Shown piece after piece: positions 5,700 to 8,929 of a DNA stretch of 8,929 nt (position 1 is the first letter of the stretch; each line of letters begins with the position of its first letter). The stretch lies in NCBI GenBank assembly GCA_002452325.1, contig DKFG01000280.1:15288-24216 (forward strand). Reading direction: 5' to 3'. The notes beneath the pieces are model-generated. The model saw nothing but the letters and a program-made list of their open reading frames with translations. It did not search any database and was not told the DNA's origin. Origin of the DNA: Geobacter sp. UBA6802. Its GTDB lineage: Bacteria; Desulfobacterota; Desulfuromonadia; Geobacterales; Pseudopelobacteraceae. The position numbers and the translations under genes were made by a program.

Positions 5700-6098
5700 T
5701 TATCCCTCCTCTTTTACGGTAACCGGTATATGCAGTGCCAGCCATACCGTTACACGATCCGGTGGCGTCCACTGAACACGATGGCGGCAACGGGGCGGCA
5801 GACTGATCCAGTCACCAGTCCTCAGATGTCGGGGGTTTGCTTCCCCTTCAAGCTGTATAACGGCTTCACCCTGTACCAGTACCACCCATTCATGCCAATC
5901 CTGGTCATACCACTGACCTGCGGGCGTCGTCTGCCCCTGTGACACAATCCGCTCAACCCGTAGGCCGCTCAAGCACCCCAGTATTTCAAACTGCTCGCTA
6001 CCGGTCGCAGCAGGCAGATCAGCCAGGAGATTGCCACAATCCCGCCTACAGTCCCCACCTGTTGGCACACCACCACTTTCAGCATTGAATTCTTCCAT
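5700..6098 (-). CDS. Cupin domain protein
   Basis: 132 residues from ATG 6098. The frame extends to 6170, but that part would cover the divergent gene's start and the promoters. The first 20 or so residues (NAESGGVPTGGDCRRDC) are low in structure, so a later GTG at 6068 cannot be excluded. The cupin core begins at GNLLADLP and includes RVERIVSQGQ, WYDQDWHEWVVLVQGEA (His69, Glu70), LRTGDWISLPPRCRHRVQWT (His106) and VTVWLALHI. This fits a widespread small single-domain cupin with unassigned chemistry. It is the first gene of the cupin-PPC-cupin-transporter unit. The predicted transcript starts only a few bases before the ATG, and no Shine-Dalgarno is visible. Confidence 0.85.
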   Translation of the reverse strand: MEEFNAESGGVPTGGDCRRDCGNLLADLPAATGSEQFEILGCLSGLRVERIVSQGQTTPAGQWYDQDWHEWVVLVQGEAVIQLEGEANPRHLRTGDWISLPPRCRHRVQWTPPDRVTVWLALHIPVTVKEEG

Positions 6099-6112
6099 AA
6101 TGGCGGTACAAT
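6085..6112 (+). promoter_or_regulatory. Candidate promoter of the stand-alone diguanylate cyclase
   Basis: TTGAAT (6085-6090), 16-base spacer, TACAAT (6107-6112). The predicted start near 6119 gives a leader of about 42 bases before ATG 6161. The -35 box lies inside the 5' end of the divergent cupin gene. Confidence 0.45.
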
Positions 6113-6120
6113 ACCCGCCA
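6101..6120. promoter_or_regulatory. Inverted repeat over divergent -10 boxes (possible operator)
   Basis: TGGCGGT (6101-6107) and ACCCGCCA (6113-6120) are inverted copies differing by one inserted base, centred on the shared ACAAT. A dimeric regulator bound here would block both promoters. No regulator gene is adjacent. Confidence 0.45.
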
Positions 6121-6136
6121 GACTTACACCCGTCAA
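6108..6136 (-). promoter_or_regulatory. Candidate promoter of the cupin-PPC-cupin-EamA unit
   Basis: On the minus strand, TTGACG (6136-6131), a 17-base spacer and TATTGT (6113-6108). The expected start site is about 6101, only some 3 bases before ATG 6098, which would make the cupin mRNA almost leaderless. Confidence 0.5.
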
Positions 6137-6146
6137 CAGATGTCCA

Positions 6147-6152
6147 AAGGAG
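6147..6152 (+). promoter_or_regulatory. Ribosome binding site that fixes the cyclase start
   Basis: AAGGAG lies 8 bases before ATG 6161. The alternative ATG at 6140 precedes this site and has no upstream Shine-Dalgarno, so 6161 is preferred. Confidence 0.7.
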
Positions 6153-6160
6153 CTGAAGAT

Positions 6161-6874
6161 ATGACCTCACACCATCAGGTTTTCGATAGTCTGCAGGCCG
6201 CAGAGGCAGACCGTTATCAGCAGCTCATGGCTGATGAACGGTTTAAGGGGAATCCGCTTCTTCCCGAACTGCAACAACTTCATGAGCAGTACCGCGCCCT
6301 GGCCCAGAAGACCGAACGGATGCTGAAAGAAAAATCTCAGCTGGAGACCCAACTGTCCAACATGAACCGCTCCTTGAACCTTGCCACCAGGATTGATCCG
6401 ATGACCGGTCTTGGCAACCGGCGGGCCATGATGGAGATGCTGGAACAGGAGTTCAGCAGGGCCAGCAGACACCAACGGGCAATATCGGTTATCATTGCCG
6501 ACCTGGATGGTTTTAAAAGAGTCAATGACGCACATGGCTTTAACACTGGCGATGATGTGCTGGTAGAGGTTGCACGGGTACTGCGAGGCTGTGTCCGTAA
6601 TGAAGATTTCTGCGGACGCTGGGGAGGGGAAGAGTTCATGTTTCTACTGCCGGAAACCGATCTGGAGGGGGCCCTGGCAGTGGCCAACAAGATCAGGGAG
6701 TCGGTGGCCATGACTGAATTCGTTATCAACAAACCGGGGGTCAGGCTCACGATCAGCCTGGGGGTCTGCAGTCACCAGAACGGGCAGAACATCTTTGATG
6801 CCGTTACCGGTGCCGACCAGGCCCTGCATAAAGCCAAGATGGGGGGCGGTAATCGCGCGGTTGCAACTGCCTGA
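6161..6874 (+). CDS. Diguanylate cyclase (GGDEF), cytoplasmic, with I-site
   Basis: 237 residues from ATG 6161. It condenses two GTP into cyclic di-GMP. Residues about 1-75 are helical, with a likely coiled coil (LQQLHEQYRALAQKTERMLK and on), and there is no recognisable sensor domain. The GGDEF domain runs from about 76 to 235: DPMTGLGNRRAM opening, metal Asp114 (ADLDGFKRVND), Asn122 and Asp131 (HGFNTGD) for guanine contact, RNED at 146-149, five residues, GGEEF at 155-159, then LTISLGVC and the ADQALHKAK.GG.N ending. Active-site and inhibitory-site residues are all present, so it should be active and product-inhibited. The coiled coil suggests control by dimerisation or a partner. It is monocistronic: divergent from the cupin unit and ended by the hairpin at 6918-6953. 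Confidence 0.94.
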   Translation: MTSHHQVFDSLQAAEADRYQQLMADERFKGNPLLPELQQLHEQYRALAQKTERMLKEKSQLETQLSNMNRSLNLATRIDPMTGLGNRRAMMEMLEQEFSRASRHQRAISVIIADLDGFKRVNDAHGFNTGDDVLVEVARVLRGCVRNEDFCGRWGGEEFMFLLPETDLEGALAVANKIRESVAMTEFVINKPGVRLTISLGVCSHQNGQNIFDAVTGADQALHKAKMGGGNRAVATA

Positions 6875-6917
6875 TCAATCACATCGCTGTTCCTTGCAGC
6901 TCAACCCACAAACAAGT

Positions 6918-6953
6918 AAAGCCCCGCACCACCAACGATGGATGCGGGGCTTT
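6918..6953. terminator. Intrinsic terminator between convergent genes
   Basis: AAAGCCCCGCA (6918-6928) pairs perfectly with TGCGGGGCTTT (6943-6953) around a 14-base loop. It is followed by GATTTT on the plus strand and has an A-rich left flank, so it can serve both the cyclase gene (+) and the LPP20-domain gene (-). Confidence 0.88.
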
Positions 6954-6978
6954 GATTTTCCGGTAGCAGTCGCTTAAG

Positions 6979-7887
6979 TTACTTCAGCACAAACGCCACC
7001 CTCGCATCGGCCATAAAGCCGGTCCCCTGGTTGGCATTGAATATCTGAACGGCAACCTCGTTGCTGACCTGCAGGTCTGAAGGACTGACCGTACCGGAGG
7101 CGTTCACCACCAGCGGGTTGTTGACACCACGCTTCCGCAGGGCAGCCCGGGCCTTGTCAACACTGTTGGTGTACTCACCGCAACCTTGCTCAACCAGCAC
7201 CTTCTGGCTGATCTTGGCTGGGTCATAAAGCACCTCTCCCTTGGGATTAAAGATCCGGTTGATCAGTGCCGGACGGAACGATTGGGCAGTGGCATCGATG
7301 ATCAGGCCGTCAAACGGCTGGGCCACAGGCGGCGGAGCGGGCAGGTCTACCGGCGGAGTGTAGACCGGCTTTTCTACCTCTTGCTTAATCCTGGGCTCAG
7401 TCAGTATCTTTTCATACATCATGGCGCCAAAGCTCTTGGGGCCGTTTACACCGACCTTCAGGATGACCAAGGCCGTCTCCTCCTGCTGATTCCAGTCTTT
7501 CACAACCGGCTGAAAACCTTTGATGAAGGCGCTGACAGAAGACTTGATCAGATCAGACTCCACCTCAGCATCCCGTACCGTTGTTTCTCCGGCAATGGAG
7601 ACCCCTTTCAGCAGTTCAGCAAGGGAACGCTGGGCCGCAACTTCCGCAGCACGAATAGCCGTCAGACGCCGCTGGGCACCGGTGGTGCCTTTCTTAGGCA
7701 ACCCTTCTCCCACCACCAGAATGGCGTCCTGCTTGTACGCCTCCTCCACCGTGACCGTGACCGTGACCTTCTCACGCCGGATGTACTCCCTGGCCGCCTT
7801 GTAGTTTCTCAGATCCACCACATCGGCATGTGCCATTCCTGCGAGCCCCATCAGGGCTACAGCCGCCATCAGTATACGTTTTTTCAT
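6979..7887 (-). CDS. Secreted LPP20-domain protein
   Basis: 302 residues from ATG 7887. An in-frame ATG at 7893 directly abuts the Shine-Dalgarno, so the second ATG is preferred. Residues 1-21 are a Sec signal peptide (MKKR, hydrophobic core, AHA cleavage before DVV). There is no lipobox cysteine. Residues about 56-148 match the LPP20-like fold: VGEGLPKKGTTGAQRRLTAIRAAEVAAQRSLAELLKGV, then W...ETALVILKVGV. A proline-rich linker (about 175-190) leads to a C-terminal domain (about 192-302) beginning FDGLIIDATAQSFRPAL, with one cysteine (Cys236). LPP20-type domains occur in outer-membrane lipoproteins and in flagellar/periplasmic accessory proteins. The role here is unknown; it is probably periplasmic or outer-membrane associated. 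No partner gene is adjacent in an operon. Confidence 0.85.
   Translation of the reverse strand: MKKRILMAAVALMGLAGMAHADVVDLRNYKAAREYIRREKVTVTVTVEEAYKQDAILVVGEGLPKKGTTGAQRRLTAIRAAEVAAQRSLAELLKGVSIAGETTVRDAEVESDLIKSSVSAFIKGFQPVVKDWNQQEETALVILKVGVNGPKSFGAMMYEKILTEPRIKQEVEKPVYTPPVDLPAPPPVAQPFDGLIIDATAQSFRPALINRIFNPKGEVLYDPAKISQKVLVEQGCGEYTNSVDKARAALRKRGVNNPLVVNASGTVSPSDLQVSNEVAVQIFNANQGTGFMADARVAFVLK
7748..7768 (-). repeat. In-frame 6-bp tandem repeat encoding Val-Thr
   Basis: ACCGTG occurs three times in a row plus a final ACC on the plus strand, encoding alternating Val and Thr on the minus strand (KVTVTVTVEE). Slippage would add or remove Val-Thr pairs in a beta-strand without shifting the frame. 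Confidence 0.7.
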
Positions 7888-7893
7888 CTGCAT

Positions 7894-7900
7894 CCTCCTC
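7894..7900 (-). promoter_or_regulatory. Ribosome binding site of the LPP20-domain gene
   Basis: GAGGAGG on the minus strand lies 6 bases before ATG 7887 and directly abuts the alternative ATG at 7893. This is why the shorter start is chosen. Confidence 0.8.
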
Positions 7901-7921
7901 TGTCTCTAGTTACTTGATTTT

Positions 7922-7949
7922 ATTATGGTGTTACCAGCCTGTCATGCAA
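7922..7949 (-). promoter_or_regulatory. Weak candidate promoter of the LPP20-domain gene
   Basis: On the minus strand, TTGCAT (7949-7944), a 16-base spacer and CATAAT (7927-7922). This gives a leader of about 28 bases. The -35 match is poor. A second possibility further upstream is TTTACT (8000 down to 7995 region) with TATCAT. Confidence 0.35.
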
Positions 7950-7955
7950 CTGCAT

Positions 7956-7994
7956 TGGTGCGATACTTGTATATTAATACGTATGATAGCACCA
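7956..7994. repeat. Interrupted inverted repeat in the ROK/LPP20 gap
   Basis: TGGTGC (7956-7961) pairs with GCACCA (7989-7994), ATAC (7963-7966) with GTAT (7981-7984), and GTAT (7969-7972) with ATAC (7977-7980): 14 pairs in three steps around ATTA. Next to it, TTTACT (7995-8000) and AGTAAA (8005-8010) form a second small palindrome. No U-tract follows on the minus strand. It could be an operator or a weak ROK terminator. Confidence 0.45.
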
Positions 7995-8027
7995 TTTACT
8001 CCAAAGTAAACTCCTCAGAAAAAATGC

Positions 8028-8929
8028 TTATTCAGCCATTTGTTCTGCATGCCGTGCTGCACCCACCAACCCGGCGTCATCGCCCAGCAGTGCCTGACGG
8101 ATGACAACCCCCTGCGCTATCTGCGAAAAGGTTCGTTGTGATAAGGTATGACGCAGTGAGGTCTCAAAGAAACCAAAACTTTCCGCAACACCGCCACCAA
8201 TGATGACCCCCTGCAGATTAAGGGTATTCAAGAGACCGGCAAGGGCCGTGCCCAACCAATAGCCGAGCGTCTCGAAGGCTGCACAGGCCTGTGGTTCACC
8301 CTGTGCAGCTCGCACGGCCAGCTCCTCAGGTGCCAAGCCCCCACCATGACGCGACAGGGCCGCTGCCGAGACATACTGTTCAAGGCAGCCATGATTGCCA
8401 CATGGGCAGGGAAGACCATCCGGTACCACGGTGGTATGCCCAAACTCGGCAGCAAACCCACCGGCACCGCACCAGAGCCTGCCGTCAAGCAACAGGCCGC
8501 TCCCCAATCCGGTACCGATGGTGATCGCCACCAGGGAGTCAAGCCCCCTGCCGGCACCGGCCAGCGATTCTCCCAAGGCGTTCAGGTTGGCATCATTGGC
8601 TGCAACCACCGGTATTGCCAGACGTTCCATCACCAGCTCTGCCAGATTAAGCCCCTCCAGTGCTCGCAGATTGACGGACGAGTGGATCAGCCCGTCACTT
8701 CCGATCAGTCCGGGTATCCCCAACCCGACAGCCTTCACCCGTACTCCCGCTACAGCGGCATCATCCATAACCTGCGCTAGCTCTGTGGTCAGACGGTCCA
8801 GAAACGAAGCGGCACCGGCACTAATGGCGGTTCTTTGCCTGAAGCGTGAGGCAATGCTGCCATCGGCTAACAACAGCGCGCCGCGCAGGTTGGTTCCTCC
8901 GATGTCAATACCGATGTATCCATCACAGT
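8028..8929 (-). CDS. ROK-family sugar kinase, glucokinase-like (5' end outside window)
   Basis: The frame is open at the right edge; 299 residues are visible. Near the edge it reads YIGIDIGGTNLRGALL, the N-terminal phosphate-binding motif of ROK proteins, so only a few residues are probably missing. Also seen are AANDANLNALGE with the catalytic Asp (about residue 112 of the visible chain), ITIGTGLGSGLLLDG, EFGHTTV, the zinc motif CPCGNHGCLEQY, and GVIIGGGV near the C-terminus. The domain order and length fit an ATP-dependent glucokinase or related hexokinase, with a zinc-stabilised fold. ROK repressors share this core but carry an N-terminal helix-turn-helix; the few residues before the motif cannot rule that out, though kinase is likelier. 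The exact sugar cannot be assigned. It is followed by a 140-bp gap and the LPP20-domain gene on the same strand. Confidence 0.92.
   Translation of the reverse strand, partial: CDGYIGIDIGGTNLRGALLLADGSIASRFRQRTAISAGAASFLDRLTTELAQVMDDAAVAGVRVKAVGLGIPGLIGSDGLIHSSVNLRALEGLNLAELVMERLAIPVVAANDANLNALGESLAGAGRGLDSLVAITIGTGLGSGLLLDGRLWCGAGGFAAEFGHTTVVPDGLPCPCGNHGCLEQYVSAAALSRHGGGLAPEELAVRAAQGEPQACAAFETLGYWLGTALAGLLNTLNLQGVIIGGGVAESFGFFETSLRHTLSQRTFSQIAQGVVIRQALLGDDAGLVGAARHAEQMAE

Noticed and set aside
6140..6160. Upstream ATG for the stand-alone cyclase
   Set aside because: The ribosome binding site AAGGAG lies downstream of this ATG and upstream of the one at 6161.
7186..7917. Long open frame (243 codons) on the plus strand
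   Set aside because: It is the antisense shadow of the LPP20-domain gene, with composition rich in His, Leu and Arg typical of a shadow frame.
8346..8780. 144-codon plus-strand open frame
   Set aside because: It is antisense to the ROK kinase core, including its zinc-binding region; no independent evidence of coding.
1..8929. Mobile element, CRISPR array, tRNA or integration scar
   Set aside because: No spaced direct repeats, transposase or integrase frames, cloverleaf-like segments or flanking duplications were seen.

Overview
The window looks like chromosomal DNA from a metal- or electrode-respiring deltaproteobacterium of the Geobacter/Trichlorobacter type. That is an inference from four things: a multiheme c-type cytochrome built of c7-like triheme units, a dense set of GGDEF/HDOD/CheD signalling genes, a moderately GC-rich composition, and an LPP20-type secreted protein. 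No tRNA, rRNA, CRISPR array, transposase or integrase is visible.

Layout. Positions 1-302 (+) hold the 3' end of a multiheme cytochrome. It converges on a minus-strand signalling operon (3959 down to 399) across a long, near-perfect bidirectional terminator (317-360). In transcription order the operon encodes a histidine-kinase-like protein, CheD, a small beta-type domain protein, an HDOD protein, and a receiver-GGDDF protein. Upstream of it, also on the minus strand, is a tight four-gene unit (6098 down to 4044): cupin, PPC/DUF296 protein, second small cupin, EamA-family transporter. A short region at about 6085-6136 carries two divergent promoters whose -10 boxes appear to overlap. One fires left into the cupin unit, the other right into a free-standing diguanylate cyclase (6161-6874, +). 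A terminator at 6918-6953 separates that gene from a convergent secreted LPP20-domain protein (7887-6979, -). The 5'-truncated ROK-family sugar kinase (8929-8028, -) runs off the right edge.

How the genes may work together. The five-gene signalling operon is the most unusual part. The kinase-like protein has an intact ATP-binding domain, but its H-box histidine is asparagine. The receiver domain of the last gene keeps the aspartate but lacks the acidic pair and the conserved lysine. Its cyclase motif is GGDDF, with no upstream I-site. By contrast, the HDOD protein keeps a full HD-type set of metal-binding residues, and CheD keeps its catalytic Cys/His. The operon therefore reads as a signalling module whose His-Asp phosphotransfer steps look dead, while ATP binding, deamidation and possibly HD-type chemistry remain. 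The stand-alone cyclase at 6161-6874 is fully canonical (GGEEF plus RxxD I-site) and is the more likely real c-di-GMP source here. The function of the cupin/PPC/EamA unit is not known; its close packing suggests one physiological job, perhaps small-molecule handling and export.
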